A stretch of DNA of 64,000 nucleotides from Lachnospiraceae bacterium (GCA_017527205.1 JAFXQK010000014.1:21368-85367); one strand, 5' to 3'. Positions 33,883 to 43,758 are shown, counted from the stretch's first letter. Program-made: numbers and translations. Notes: generated from the letters alone by a model not told the origin.

Positions 33883-36800
33883 ATGAAAAAAAGAGTATTT
33901 GCGTTTATTCTATTCGTTTTTATGCTTCTGCCGACACAATGTTTGAAGGTTTTTGCCGAGCAAAGTGGAACAGCCTTTCCATTTTCAGAATTCAGCGATA
34001 ATTACCTTTGGATCACCTCTGCATATCCTTATTGGGAGCGAGATTACGTAAGTAGAAATAAGGATCATTATGAATTTCAGTTTCATGTTCCCGTATCCAT
34101 TCACGTAAACAAGTATGACTACACAAAGGACGGAGAAGAGTTGTTCAACCTCTTTGATAGTTATCTTGCACAGCAAACAGCTGAGTTTTATGTATATAAA
34201 ACCAACGGGCTCTGGGAAAATATGCATAGTGATACCTTTCCCAAAGTTGCAACATACGATATACAGTTCGTTACAGATCATGATGACATCAACAGAAGTA
34301 CAAAAACGGAGCAGATCCTTGACAATTGGAGAAAGGACGCCGCAAAAGGTCTAAGAGAAAGAGAGTCTGGCGTGCGAGAGGTCATTTCATACGGCGGCGG
34401 ATGGCTATATCAATACTCATACACCGAATTCTACGCTAATGGCGATATCGGCAGCCGTCACGCATCATACAAATATATGCGGCCCATTCCTGAAATACCT
34501 GGAACTTATCTAACTATGAGCATAGAATTTAGCGCGGTTGAAGACCACCTTCATTACGAAAATTTCAGTGAATCAGAATTTCAGGCACTTGTGCAAAAAT
34601 GGACCGAAAGCTTTTTCAACGCTTCCTATAAGATTGCTTGGAATGACGATTATTGGGATTATACGATGACAAGTAAATCGCAGAACAACACCGAGGTTAC
34701 ACAAAGTGCACAAGACACCCCTGGCGAAGACGATGGAGTGGAAGTTCCTGCAGATATCGTTGATACAGATAAGAAAAAGAGTGATTCCAAGTCAGATAAA
34801 GTAAAATCATCTTCGAATAACAATGATTCCGACGGCAGCATTGGTGGTGCCGTTGCCGTAGGAGTTTTATCCCTGGGTGCGGCAGCTGGCGCCGCAGCCA
34901 GCGCATCTGGCGGCGGCACTGGCAAAGGGACTTCCAAAGGAAATCAAAATAAGAAATCCTACAAGATGTACGTGCAAAAGGATTTCGGCGATGCGATCCG
35001 TCGTGGGGCTGACCCCGTAAAGATTCGCGCACGCATGGCGGAGGTCGGCGAGGATGGCGTCTCGCGAGACCGAAATGACTTGACGGCATTGATCAGTGTC
35101 TCGGGCGACGGCATGACCATCCACAGTGCGGCGCTTGTCGGAAGATACTGTGAGGCGACGGTCAGCGTGCCAATGGACAACTATAATGACACCGCGAATA
35201 TCATCTTTACTTTTAACGGTGAGGGTGGCACGTTTACCAACACCGTCATCTTCCGTCTGGTTGACGGGCCGTCGCTGAAATTCGTGGAAGAGTCGGAAAC
35301 GCCAGGAACCTTCAACCTATTTACTGCGGTCAAGTACGTCGACATGATCCCGGGCGATGGCTTTACGTACGTCGAGCAATTCATGATTGTGGACGCTACC
35401 GTTCCGCCTGCGATTAAGGACATGACCGCAGACAAGGTGGAAGGTTACGACGTCCGGTTCGAAATGACCGAAAGACAGTATGTCTACAAGGTGATCATCA
35501 AGAACAACACGCCACCGTTAGAAGAAGAGCAAAAGGAGCTTTTCGCGGAGCCAAAGCAGGAAAACCTTACCTTCCACGTAAAGGTGCAGGGGGAAAAGGA
35601 ACCTGTCGATGGTTATGTTACCATGTTCATGTACCAGGAAGGCATCACGGTTGCATCCGACCAGAAGGAGAAAAAGAAGGGGCAGACCTATATCCGCGTG
35701 CAGGCCTACGAAAAGGAGAACGTCGGCGACCTAGACAAGAAGTGGCAGGTCAGCCAAATGAAGTTTACCCTGGCCGTAAGGGGAAAGGACAAGGCGATCA
35801 TCAATCCTACGGAAGCGAAATACAAGTTCGAAAAGCTCAAAGGTGCTGGCGGCATCGGCACCACGGCCGACAAGGAAGACGCCCTTGCGGAGAAATACAA
35901 ATTCATCGGAACTCCTTGCGAGATCAACGAAAAGCCTGGCTATCAGTTTGAGCCGCAGGCAAACCTCAGCGAGCCGACGGACGGCACCTTCTTCATGGTA
36001 CTGCTGCCCGCTTGCGTTACCTACGAGCATAAAGAATATCAAGCAGAGATTCCCTTAAGGCTTCGCGGTAAGGACGTGGATCCGATGGCTGACTGGGAGA
36101 AGGAATTTGAAGACCTGAAACGGCGTATCGAAAAATTCTCCCTGCCTGAGAATAAGGATGCCTGGTTGGCACGCATGGAAAGCTGCGCGCTTGAACCAAG
36201 GGTTTCCGTGGAGGAGCTTCGCCTTGTCAGCAAGTGCATCATTCGTGAATACATGACTTATTGGACGAATCAAGGTGCAAAAGCTTTGTCTGATGCGCGG
36301 ATGTTTAATGTCATCGTGAATGGGCTGGAATGGACGAAGTTCATTGGCGACTGCGCCTTTTCGTTCCTTGTGGCGGCATATGCCGGTCCCGTTGCGGAAG
36401 CACTGATTTCCCCCGCAAAGGACTTTATCACGGGTGCCATCGGCGAGGTGATCGCCGCCAAGGCCCATGGTGAAGCCGTTGACGTTGACAATTTTGAGTT
36501 TTCCAAGAACCTTGCGGCGGCAGGCGACAACCTTGTGTCCAACAATATCAGCCTTACTGATTGGAGAAAGGCCGCGGCCACTTTGGCAGGCTATTTCTGC
36601 TACGCGGCGATCAAGAATTATCTCACCAAGCTCAACGAGAAAGGGGAATCCGACTTCTATGGCGCGCTGTGTGAAGGCTTTAAGGACATGACGTTAGCGG
36701 CATTAAAGAGCAAGGCAGGCGACCTGATCGGCAAGTGGCTCAAGGACAGCAAGAAATTCCAGGAAACGATTGGACCGAAGATTGCAAGCTATTTCAAAGA

Positions 36801-37206
36801 GACCAACATGGACACTCTGCAGAAGAAGCTCAACGACGCGCTTGGACTGGAGGGCGAGCTGAGAAAGCTTGCAGGATATGCGAATGACAAGGTAGTTGAG
36901 GCAACGGTGAAAGACGTGGTGGAGAAGTATATCGGTAACCTTGTTGGAGCGGGTTTTGACAAGTTGCGCGAGACATATGACAAATCCAAGTTTGGCATGG
37001 AAGGAACCCACGTGACCTACTGCTTCAACATTGAGTTGTTCGATGCATTCAGCTTTGGAGTTAAGCTTGACCTCACGCAGATCCTGTTGAACACAAACGG
37101 CATGTTCTTTGGCTGGTTCTACGATCTCTTCTTCGCAGGCGTTCCAGCTGCTTCAAGCGTCATCAATATGCCTAAGGATCCAGAGCTTCCTCCGATACAG
37201 GCCTAA
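33883..37206 (+). CDS. ~1,100-residue exported protein of unknown family (cassette copy 1)
   Basis: 1,107 residues. Signal peptide at ~1-26 (KKR, then a hydrophobic core, then VFAEQ). The first ~300 residues have no relation I can see to the other copy. An acidic/Lys/Ser linker precedes a Gly/Ala hydrophobic segment at ~319-345 (GGAVAVGVLSLGAAAGAAAS). Next is a conserved middle region starting KKSYKMYVQKDFGDAIRRGA (~357), with ~550 residues of beta-rich, Ig-like sequence. A helical C-terminal ~380 residues includes long amphipathic or hydrophobic stretches (SFLVAAYAGPVAEALI). There are no catalytic motifs. If the segment near 330 spans the membrane, the large C-terminal part would be inside the cell, which is unusual. 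It is cotranscribed with the zinc-ribbon protein. Confidence 0.85.
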   Translation: MKKRVFAFILFVFMLLPTQCLKVFAEQSGTAFPFSEFSDNYLWITSAYPYWERDYVSRNKDHYEFQFHVPVSIHVNKYDYTKDGEELFNLFDSYLAQQTAEFYVYKTNGLWENMHSDTFPKVATYDIQFVTDHDDINRSTKTEQILDNWRKDAAKGLRERESGVREVISYGGGWLYQYSYTEFYANGDIGSRHASYKYMRPIPEIPGTYLTMSIEFSAVEDHLHYENFSESEFQALVQKWTESFFNASYKIAWNDDYWDYTMTSKSQNNTEVTQSAQDTPGEDDGVEVPADIVDTDKKKSDSKSDKVKSSSNNNDSDGSIGGAVAVGVLSLGAAAGAAASASGGGTGKGTSKGNQNKKSYKMYVQKDFGDAIRRGADPVKIRARMAEVGEDGVSRDRNDLTALISVSGDGMTIHSAALVGRYCEATVSVPMDNYNDTANIIFTFNGEGGTFTNTVIFRLVDGPSLKFVEESETPGTFNLFTAVKYVDMIPGDGFTYVEQFMIVDATVPPAIKDMTADKVEGYDVRFEMTERQYVYKVIIKNNTPPLEEEQKELFAEPKQENLTFHVKVQGEKEPVDGYVTMFMYQEGITVASDQKEKKKGQTYIRVQAYEKENVGDLDKKWQVSQMKFTLAVRGKDKAIINPTEAKYKFEKLKGAGGIGTTADKEDALAEKYKFIGTPCEINEKPGYQFEPQANLSEPTDGTFFMVLLPACVTYEHKEYQAEIPLRLRGKDVDPMADWEKEFEDLKRRIEKFSLPENKDAWLARMESCALEPRVSVEELRLVSKCIIREYMTYWTNQGAKALSDARMFNVIVNGLEWTKFIGDCAFSFLVAAYAGPVAEALISPAKDFITGAIGEVIAAKAHGEAVDVDNFEFSKNLAAAGDNLVSNNISLTDWRKAAATLAGYFCYAAIKNYLTKLNEKGESDFYGALCEGFKDMTLAALKSKAGDLIGKWLKDSKKFQETIGPKIASYFKETNMDTLQKKLNDALGLEGELRKLAGYANDKVVEATVKDVVEKYIGNLVGAGFDKLRETYDKSKFGMEGTHVTYCFNIELFDAFSFGVKLDLTQILLNTNGMFFGWFYDLFFAGVPAASSVINMPKDPELPPIQA

Positions 37207-37300
37207 ATGGGACTTGAAGCAAATAAAGCTACAACCAATGACATTTACCTCATGCTCATTTTCGAAATGAGTCATGTCACAGCATAAAGGAGGGTAACAA

Positions 37301-38392
37301 GTGTTTTGTACAAAATGCGGCAACAAACTGCCCGATAATGCGAAATTCTGCGTAAACTGCGGGAATCCGGTGGTGACGACTCCGACGGATAATATTTCGA
37401 CAACAGCCCCAGTGGAAAGTGTTCCAATGGAAACCATTCCAGTAGTTGACACCCCTGCCAAGCAACCACAAAGCCCCTCTCCTTCTGCGCCAGCTCCGCA
37501 GGAACAAGGGGCATCCGTCACGACGTCTATGCCTATGGAAACAAGCGAGACATCGTCCAAACCGCAGGAATTTCGGTTTACGGCACTAAATGAGGCTGGC
37601 GAGGCGGCATATGGAACAATCGGAAATACCGTGACAAACGCCGTCACGGAACTCATCCCTGGGCCATGGAAGGTGATCGGAACTGGCATCAGGCAGTTCT
37701 TCTCATCGCTCCGTGCGGCACTGAAAAACCCCAAAAGCCTAATTCCTGCGGTCGTACTTGCGATTGTCTGGCTAGTCCTGAACCTTCTTCAGGCCAATGA
37801 GGTGGATGCCATGCCCGTACAGACACTCTCCTTCCTGACATTTGCCAACGGTGGCATGAGCGGTGGTTTCCTAGGTGCCATCGGCGGAATCATCGGCAAG
37901 GGCATCTTCGCCGGAGCGGTCACCACACTGCTAGGTGCACTTCTGCGAAAGAACGTCGGCAGCAAGCGCTCCCTTAAGGATACTCTTTGTGGCACCTTGG
38001 GCATATCCCTTGGCACCCTGTGGGCATACCTTGCAGGCGCAGGCGCGGCAATGCTGCTGTACCTGTTTTTCTCTGGCGGCGCAACCAGGCTTGCCTTCAT
38101 GGGCGGCATCGCGGCGGCATACCTGGCTGCAAAGTCGGTTCTAAATAACGGTTTTCTGCACAGACTCATTAGCTCCTTCACTTCCAAGGGCAAGGCTGCG
38201 GCGGGTCCTGGCGCAGCAGCCTTTGTCCGCGGACTTACCGTTGGCTTTCTGGCGGCAGCGTTCCTTGGACTGACCGACGTCAACCTAATCCTTATCATCT
38301 TGGGAGCCGTACTATTTATCGGCGGCGTGGTCATGATGATCCTTCAGGCAAAGGGCATCGTTAAGCTAGGAAAGGGGGAACAGAAAGCATGA
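37301..38392 (+). CDS. Zinc-ribbon glycine-rich multi-pass membrane protein (cassette copy 2)
   Basis: 363 residues from a GTG start with GGAGGG 6 nt upstream. Cys3, Cys6, Cys17 and Cys20 are conserved with copy 1. The linker (~25-90) is longer and differs in sequence. From EAGEAAYGTIG to the end it is almost identical to copy 1, and the 3' halves of the genes are nearly identical in DNA too, pointing to recent duplication or gene conversion. Its TGA overlaps the ATG of the large exported protein by 4 nt (copy 1 has a 5-nt gap), indicating translational coupling. Confidence 0.85.
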   Translation: MFCTKCGNKLPDNAKFCVNCGNPVVTTPTDNISTTAPVESVPMETIPVVDTPAKQPQSPSPSAPAPQEQGASVTTSMPMETSETSSKPQEFRFTALNEAGEAAYGTIGNTVTNAVTELIPGPWKVIGTGIRQFFSSLRAALKNPKSLIPAVVLAIVWLVLNLLQANEVDAMPVQTLSFLTFANGGMSGGFLGAIGGIIGKGIFAGAVTTLLGALLRKNVGSKRSLKDTLCGTLGISLGTLWAYLAGAGAAMLLYLFFSGGATRLAFMGGIAAAYLAAKSVLNNGFLHRLISSFTSKGKAAAGPGAAAFVRGLTVGFLAAAFLGLTDVNLILIILGAVLFIGGVVMMILQAKGIVKLGKGEQKA

Positions 38393-41300
38393 AAAAAAGA
38401 ATCATTGCTACATTATTGTTGATGTATATGCTCCTCGCATCCATTTGTCTCCCCGTTTCGGCAGCAAATAATGAATTGCCAGAGGGTTTTGTAACCTTAG
38501 ACAAGATATTCGAGTTAGAAAATGGTCATGGTCTTCAACCAATGGATTATTCCAAGGTTAGCGGATTATACTTGGTATTGGACCACGTTACCAGCACTGC
38601 AACTACCTTAGGCGTCAAAGGAAGACATGCCACCTATGGCCTCGATGTTAAGCCTACGGGCGAATCAGTAACGGTTTCGAGTTCGTTAAGTGACAAACCA
38701 TATCTTACCATCATCAGGGACGAAACCGCAGATGGCTTTTCAATTAACGGTTCCTACAATTGGGAGAGCAACACGGAAGCCCTTGGAACCCAGGTTTGCA
38801 AGTCTGACTTTTCGCTTTCGATGTCCAATATAAACTTTGGAACTTATCTACCTTATGCCGATTTTACCGGGACGTTCAATGCCGCGGGCGGACGTACCTA
38901 CAACGATAAAACTTACAGTCACGATCTAAATGAAACGCATGTCGAGGGTGGTCTCAAAAAGCAGGAAGATGGCTCCATCTTTTTATTGTTTACCGTGAAA
39001 AACATCGTTCTACATTTTGAGATTCTAGGTGCGGTACCAAAAGGGCAAAAGGTTTCCGGTATCACGCAAAAGGCATCAAAAGACTCTGGGGAAGACAAGG
39101 GCGCGAGCGTTGACTCAGACATCGTTGACATTGGCACGGACCTTGGCGGTGCAGTCGCAGTAGGCGTTTTATCTACGGGCGCCGCAATTGGTGCGGCTGC
39201 CGCAGCCTCCGGAAAGGGGAAGTCAAAAGGCGATCAAAAAAAGAAGTCGTACAAGATGTACGTGCAAAAGGACTTTGGCGATGCCATTAGGCGCGGAGCC
39301 GCCAAGCCCGTAAAAATTCGTGCGCGCATGGCGGAGGTTGATGAGAATGGCGTCGCGCATGACCGAAATGACTTAACGGCATTGATTGGTGTCTCCGGCG
39401 ACGGTATGACCATCCATGATGCGGCACTTGTCGGAAGGTATTGCGAGGCAACGGTCAGCGTTCCTGAAAATAATTATAATGACACGGCAAACATTATCTT
39501 TACCTTTAACGGCGAGGGCGGCACGTTTACCAATACCGTTATTTTCCGTCTGGTTGACGGTCCTTCCATCAAATTTGTTGAGGAGACCGAAAAACCTGGT
39601 GAATATATTTTAAACTCCAGCAGATGTTACATTGATGCGATCTATGGTGATAAATTTACGTATACCGCCAAATTTATGGTAGTTGACGCGACTGTCATGC
39701 CGGAAGTAAAGGATATCACCGCCGACAAGATCAATGGTTTTGACGTTAGATTTGAAGAAACGGACAGACAATATGTCTATAAGGTGATCATCAAGAACAA
39801 CACGGCCACCTTGCCTGAAAAAGAGCAAAGTGTGTTCGCAAAGCCAACAGAGATGACATTTGATTTTCATGTTAAGGTGCAAGGCGAGGACAAGCCGCTC
39901 GAGGGACATGTTTCCATGTGCATGCACAACGAGGGCATCACGGTATCTTCCAAGGAAATCAAACGGGAAGCACTTTGGATCGACACTCTCCCCGTCGAGA
40001 ATTCAGGAGTATCGTTCTCTGACATCAGGCCTGTTCTGTTTGACGTTCTCGTCTGCTACATAGGCAAAGACGGCGCCGTTATCCTAAAAAATCCTGAAGT
40101 ATCTTTTGGCGACATCAATGACAAGGGTCTGTACGGAAACACGTTTAAAGAAAACTTCCGTTTTAAGACGGCTCGTTTAAGCGACGGGACTCACGGATTT
40201 TTCCCGATTGATACCCTGCCTCAGGCTTGTGAACCCTATGAGACGTTGCTTCCCATTGTTTACAAGGGAGAGAAAAAGCTCGAGGCGGAAATTCCCTTAC
40301 GGTTAGGTGGCGAAGAACCCACGCCGCCAAGCCAGGAAGAGTGGGAAAAGGCCTATGAAAAGCTTAAGAAAGACATTAAACTATTTGGCGTTGACACAAA
40401 TGATTCGACAACAAAATACCTGCTCGCTCATGCGCATGAGCATTCCGCAGAGGAGCTTGCTTTCACGCGTAAGTGGATCATCATAGCAGGCATGCATTTC
40501 TACGCAGAACAAAGTCGTCAGTATCAAAAGATCGACCAGACGATGACGCGGTATATTATCGTGGCGAACTCCTTTGTAAAGGCTGGCGATTACGCCGTTG
40601 AGGTACTCCTTACGATGTATTGGGGAAAGACGGCAGGAAAGATCACGGCAAACTTTGTCAATCCCTTAAAAAATATGCTGGCAAACTATATTGGGCAGTA
40701 CATTGGTCCCGGATCCGAATCTGGAACTGATGATTATGAGAAAATGCCCTTCTTCAAGACCCTGTTGGAGGGATGTCAAGAAGCCCTGGGCGAGGCCATG
40801 ACGGGTGACTTGAAGCCTGATCCTGAAAAGCTTGGTTATATCGTAGCTGCATATTTGATGGTTTCTTTCGCAAAGCATTATTACGAGGGTGAAGATAAGG
40901 TAAAAGGAGACATTTACCGTTCGATGATTGCCGCTGCAGGTGATCTGACATTAGCTAAGTTCAAGGCATGGCTTTCCGACAAAATATCTAAACTGTCTAA
41001 GCCCATGTGGGATAAAATAGGTGAACTGTTCGGAAAGGCAATGCGCACTTACTTTAACAGTGCCCTGAAGGAAAGCATCGAAAATGCAGGAAACAAGGCT
41101 TTTGAATCCTCCATTCGCTCAGCAGTCAAATCCGGAGGCGTTGATTCCCTGAAATACGCAACAGCAAAGCTAGCAAAGGAGGGGGCACAGGCAATGCAGG
41201 AGGAATCTGCAAAAATTTTATTGAAACAGTATGCTGATTCCTTTGGCGAACAGGCCGCGAATGTTTCAAACAAGGCACTTGCCCTCGTGCTCAACTACTT

Positions 41301-41700
41301 AATTGGCGGTAAAAATGGCGACAATGAGACCCTTGGGCTATCCGTCGAGGATGTCCTTCAAGAATTTATCTTCGACAGATTTGGCATCTATGTAAACAAA
41401 GTTTTGGAAGCAGCCGCAAATCCGCTGGATGTGGGAATCAAAGTCAACAATGGCATTCTCTTCCTCGAAATCCTTGGCTATGTTGTTGAAATCCCTCTAG
41501 AAAAGAATGCTCTGGTTGTCATCGGCATGGTATTTGATTTCTGTTTTGGTTGGATGGAGGATCTATGGAACATTGCAACGTCAAATCCCTCTTCCCTCCC
41601 TGACCCTAGAGATGCTGTTACTTATACTACCGCAAAGCTAGAAGAGGGAAAGGAGATTTTGGAGAACATGCCACCCATCACATATCGCAAAAAAGCATAA
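38389..41700 (+). CDS. ~1,100-residue exported protein of unknown family (cassette copy 2)
   Basis: 1,103 residues. Signal peptide at ~1-25 (LASICLPVSAAN). The N-terminal domain (~26-235) is unlike that of copy 1. A Gly/Ala hydrophobic segment follows at ~250-276. From KKSYKMYVQKDFGDAIRRGA (~284) to about residue 520 it is highly similar to copy 1. After GITVSS it is strongly diverged but keeps the same length and helical character, ending in hydrophobic stretches (VVIGMVFDFCFGWMEDLW). The pattern is variable head, constant middle, variable tail. It is coupled to the zinc-ribbon gene by an ATGA overlap and followed by a hairpin terminator. Confidence 0.85.
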   Translation: MKKRIIATLLLMYMLLASICLPVSAANNELPEGFVTLDKIFELENGHGLQPMDYSKVSGLYLVLDHVTSTATTLGVKGRHATYGLDVKPTGESVTVSSSLSDKPYLTIIRDETADGFSINGSYNWESNTEALGTQVCKSDFSLSMSNINFGTYLPYADFTGTFNAAGGRTYNDKTYSHDLNETHVEGGLKKQEDGSIFLLFTVKNIVLHFEILGAVPKGQKVSGITQKASKDSGEDKGASVDSDIVDIGTDLGGAVAVGVLSTGAAIGAAAAASGKGKSKGDQKKKSYKMYVQKDFGDAIRRGAAKPVKIRARMAEVDENGVAHDRNDLTALIGVSGDGMTIHDAALVGRYCEATVSVPENNYNDTANIIFTFNGEGGTFTNTVIFRLVDGPSIKFVEETEKPGEYILNSSRCYIDAIYGDKFTYTAKFMVVDATVMPEVKDITADKINGFDVRFEETDRQYVYKVIIKNNTATLPEKEQSVFAKPTEMTFDFHVKVQGEDKPLEGHVSMCMHNEGITVSSKEIKREALWIDTLPVENSGVSFSDIRPVLFDVLVCYIGKDGAVILKNPEVSFGDINDKGLYGNTFKENFRFKTARLSDGTHGFFPIDTLPQACEPYETLLPIVYKGEKKLEAEIPLRLGGEEPTPPSQEEWEKAYEKLKKDIKLFGVDTNDSTTKYLLAHAHEHSAEELAFTRKWIIIAGMHFYAEQSRQYQKIDQTMTRYIIVANSFVKAGDYAVEVLLTMYWGKTAGKITANFVNPLKNMLANYIGQYIGPGSESGTDDYEKMPFFKTLLEGCQEALGEAMTGDLKPDPEKLGYIVAAYLMVSFAKHYYEGEDKVKGDIYRSMIAAAGDLTLAKFKAWLSDKISKLSKPMWDKIGELFGKAMRTYFNSALKESIENAGNKAFESSIRSAVKSGGVDSLKYATAKLAKEGAQAMQEESAKILLKQYADSFGEQAANVSNKALALVLNYLIGGKNGDNETLGLSVEDVLQEFIFDRFGIYVNKVLEAAANPLDVGIKVNNGILFLEILGYVVEIPLEKNALVVIGMVFDFCFGWMEDLWNIATSNPSSLPDPRDAVTYTTAKLEEGKEILENMPPITYRKKA

Positions 41701-41712
41701 CAATAAAAGGAA

Positions 41713-41735
41713 CGGCGGAGCTAAATGCTCCGCCG
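41713..41735 (+). terminator. Hairpin after the duplicated cassette
   Basis: CGGCGGAGC and GCTCCGCCG form a perfect 9-bp stem with a 5-nt loop, 13 nt after the last stop codon. The following T-run is weak (TACTTGCTCTCCTCT), so termination efficiency is uncertain. Confidence 0.65.
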
Positions 41736-41774
41736 TACTTGCTCTCCTCTAACACTACATGAATCTCCAAGATA

Positions 41775-43052
41775 TTACCGTTTTTGCAGCTGTTCAATTT
41801 GCTTCATTAATGTCTTAATTTGTGCATCCTTTTCCTTTATTGTGATGTTCCGTTCCTTTATCGCATCATCCTTTTCTTTTATCGCGTTGTCCTTTTCTTT
41901 TAATGCATCATCCTTTTCCTTTATCATATCCTGCATCTGTTCCAGTTCCTCATGCAGCATCTCAATCTGCAGCTTTGCGTCTCCCTCATCCAATATCCTG
42001 ATCGCCTCTGATATCATACTCATCATCTCCTCTGGGTGCATACGAAACTGATTGACTTCCAGATACATCTCCTCAAACTCAGGGTATTCCCTGATTAACC
42101 GCGTGATGTCCTCAGGCCTGTCCGATGCCAGGAAGTACATCCAAGCCTCTAGCTCCGTCATTCGGCTGCGGTCCAAAGGCTCCTTATCTTCCGTCTCATC
42201 CTTCCCGATTAAGCCGTCGGTTCCCACGGACTCCCTGTTTCTATCCCTATTATCCCGTATCCTGCGGAAAATATCAAGGGAAACAAAGATAAATTTCTGG
42301 ATCGCACGCTCCTTAAGGCCCGTGTCAAACTCCACAAAGTCCGACGTGCGGTGAATGTACTCCCCTTCAAACTCGCGAAACCTCTTCGTGCTGCTGTTCA
42401 TGATGACGATTACATGCACGGGACGAATGCACTGGTAATTGAACTCAACCTTCGGCTCGGATTCCTTCCCCTCAAACCCGTTTTGCTGCCCTTCATTCCA
42501 TTCCCTCCACTCACGCTTCGCCCGCTTCTGCTCCAGCTTGAGCTGCTCGTACTGCCTGACCACCATGTCGGAGGCGTAACAGACCGCGCGCTCAAAGGGA
42601 AACTTGACGGAGATCCGCTGAATCTCAAGGTCCACGTACGAGCCGTCCGACAGCTTCACGATCATGTCCATGATCATGACGGAGCCCTCCTCGCTCTGGC
42701 GCATCGATTCAGGCGGCAAGATCTTTACGATCTTTACCTCCTGCCCCATCACCTGTGACAAGAACCTCTCTAGTCGTTCCTGATTCATGATCTTCTTGAA
42801 AAACGGGTCATACAGGACGTTCAGGCCGCGGTTGCCCATGAAAAACTCCATCAGCATCTCCTGGTCTTCGGGCCTCATCTCCTGATAGCGCCTGAGCATC
42901 TCTGGATTTTTCGAGATGTCCTCAATGACCTCCTGCCGCAGCCTTTCGCAGCGCAGCGCCTCTGGCAGCCTTAGGCGGTCCATCGGCGGAAAAATCTCCC
43001 TGCCGAGGATCCTGCGCTCCTCCCCTGTCGTTTCTGTCTTAAAATACCCCAT
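41775..43052 (-). CDS. Rpn / PD-(D/E)XK nuclease-family transposase-like protein
   Basis: 425 residues from the ATG at 43052, with AGGAG about 8 nt upstream; the frame extends further but without such a site. Nuclease-like region at ~85-300: FYDPFFKKIMN-type start (VLYDPFFKKIMNQE), then SDGSYVDLEIQRI holding the D...E-x-Q core of PD-(D/E)XK enzymes, and FEGEYIHRTSDF. The C-terminal ~60 residues are a strongly repetitive coiled coil of seven-residue units (IKEKDDA). Proteins of this type are annotated as recombination-promoting nucleases or putative transposases. No terminal inverted repeats were seen, so it is a stand-alone gene here. It is convergent with the duplicated cassette. Confidence 0.85.
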   Translation of the reverse strand: MGYFKTETTGEERRILGREIFPPMDRLRLPEALRCERLRQEVIEDISKNPEMLRRYQEMRPEDQEMLMEFFMGNRGLNVLYDPFFKKIMNQERLERFLSQVMGQEVKIVKILPPESMRQSEEGSVMIMDMIVKLSDGSYVDLEIQRISVKFPFERAVCYASDMVVRQYEQLKLEQKRAKREWREWNEGQQNGFEGKESEPKVEFNYQCIRPVHVIVIMNSSTKRFREFEGEYIHRTSDFVEFDTGLKERAIQKFIFVSLDIFRRIRDNRDRNRESVGTDGLIGKDETEDKEPLDRSRMTELEAWMYFLASDRPEDITRLIREYPEFEEMYLEVNQFRMHPEEMMSMISEAIRILDEGDAKLQIEMLHEELEQMQDMIKEKDDALKEKDNAIKEKDDAIKERNITIKEKDAQIKTLMKQIEQLQKR

Positions 43053-43300
43053 TTGCAATGCTCCTTTCTCTTGATTTTTTACAACTGCGGAATCAAAAGA
43101 AAATGAGCCCCCGATCAATTTCCTTCAAGATCTCCGTCAGTTGTGAAATGGTTGTGGGAAAGCAAGGATTTCCTGAAATTTGATTTGAACGAGACAATTA
43201 AGAAAATAAAGAAAATCTGCTTTGAGGATACTTTAGCACATCCTCAAAACAGATACAAGGGCTTTATGGAAATTTTATAATACTACTTACATTTCTGTTT
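43053..43300. other. Intergenic region upstream of the Rpn gene
   Basis: 248 bp, AT-rich, between the Rpn start and the decayed methyltransferase. It should hold the Rpn promoter, but no clear -35/-10 pair or repeat was identified. Confidence 0.4.
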
Positions 43301-43675
43301 TTATTTTCGAATCACCGCTACTGCGCAGGGAACCCGTCCCTGCACCACGGTACATTTCTCTAAGGAATATCCAAGATCTTCAAAAAATTTGCGATAGGAT
43401 GCTTCGTCAAACTGTCTTTTGAAATTCGCACCAGCCTTGTGAAAGACCCGAATCAACAGGCTCATGCCGCCCTTCTTGTTGAGATTGATATAGGTGGGAA
43501 TGATCATCTTGCCGCCCTTCTTGCAGACTCGATACAGCTCTGCCACGGCAGCCTCTGGGTTGTCCAGCAGGTGAATGACATTTCCCGCCACAACCTCGCC
43601 CGTTCCCTAAAACACCTTCCCGTTATACAAATCCTCAAACAGGTCATAGATTCCTGCGACCCTATCCCAGAACAT
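43301..43675 (-). pseudogene. Decayed class I SAM-dependent methyltransferase
   Basis: The frame starts at 43675 with MFWDRVAGIYDLFEDLYNGK, a typical start for this methyltransferase group. It hits TAG at 43609-43607, then continues in the same frame as GTGEVVAGNVIHLLDNPEA to the normal end RVPCAVAVIRK at 43301. The SAM-binding motif I block (E/D-x-G-x-G-x-G region) and about 80-90 residues that should lie between the two parts are absent. So there is a large internal deletion as well as the stop. The remaining C-terminal part could be translated from a GTG at 43591 but would lack the cofactor site. It lies downstream of the metal ATPase on the same strand. Confidence 0.8.
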
Positions 43676-43758
43676 ATTCTATCCTTCTTTCTTCGCCTTA
43701 TGATTCCCCTACAGCCAAACCACCACTTATCTAACGCCAATATCTTACAATCATTTTC

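Larger units (their letters stand above)
32843..41700 (+). repeat. Tandem duplication of a two-gene cassette
   Basis: Two copies (32843-37206 and 37301-41700) of zinc-ribbon membrane protein plus large exported protein, same order and strand, 94 bp apart. DNA similarity is highest in the 3' two thirds of the small gene and in the middle of the large gene, and low in the large gene's ends. There is no terminator of canonical type between the copies, so they may form one transcript. Confidence 0.9.

Noticed and set aside
41775..43118. Insertion sequence around the Rpn gene
   Set aside because: No terminal inverted repeats or target duplication were found around it.
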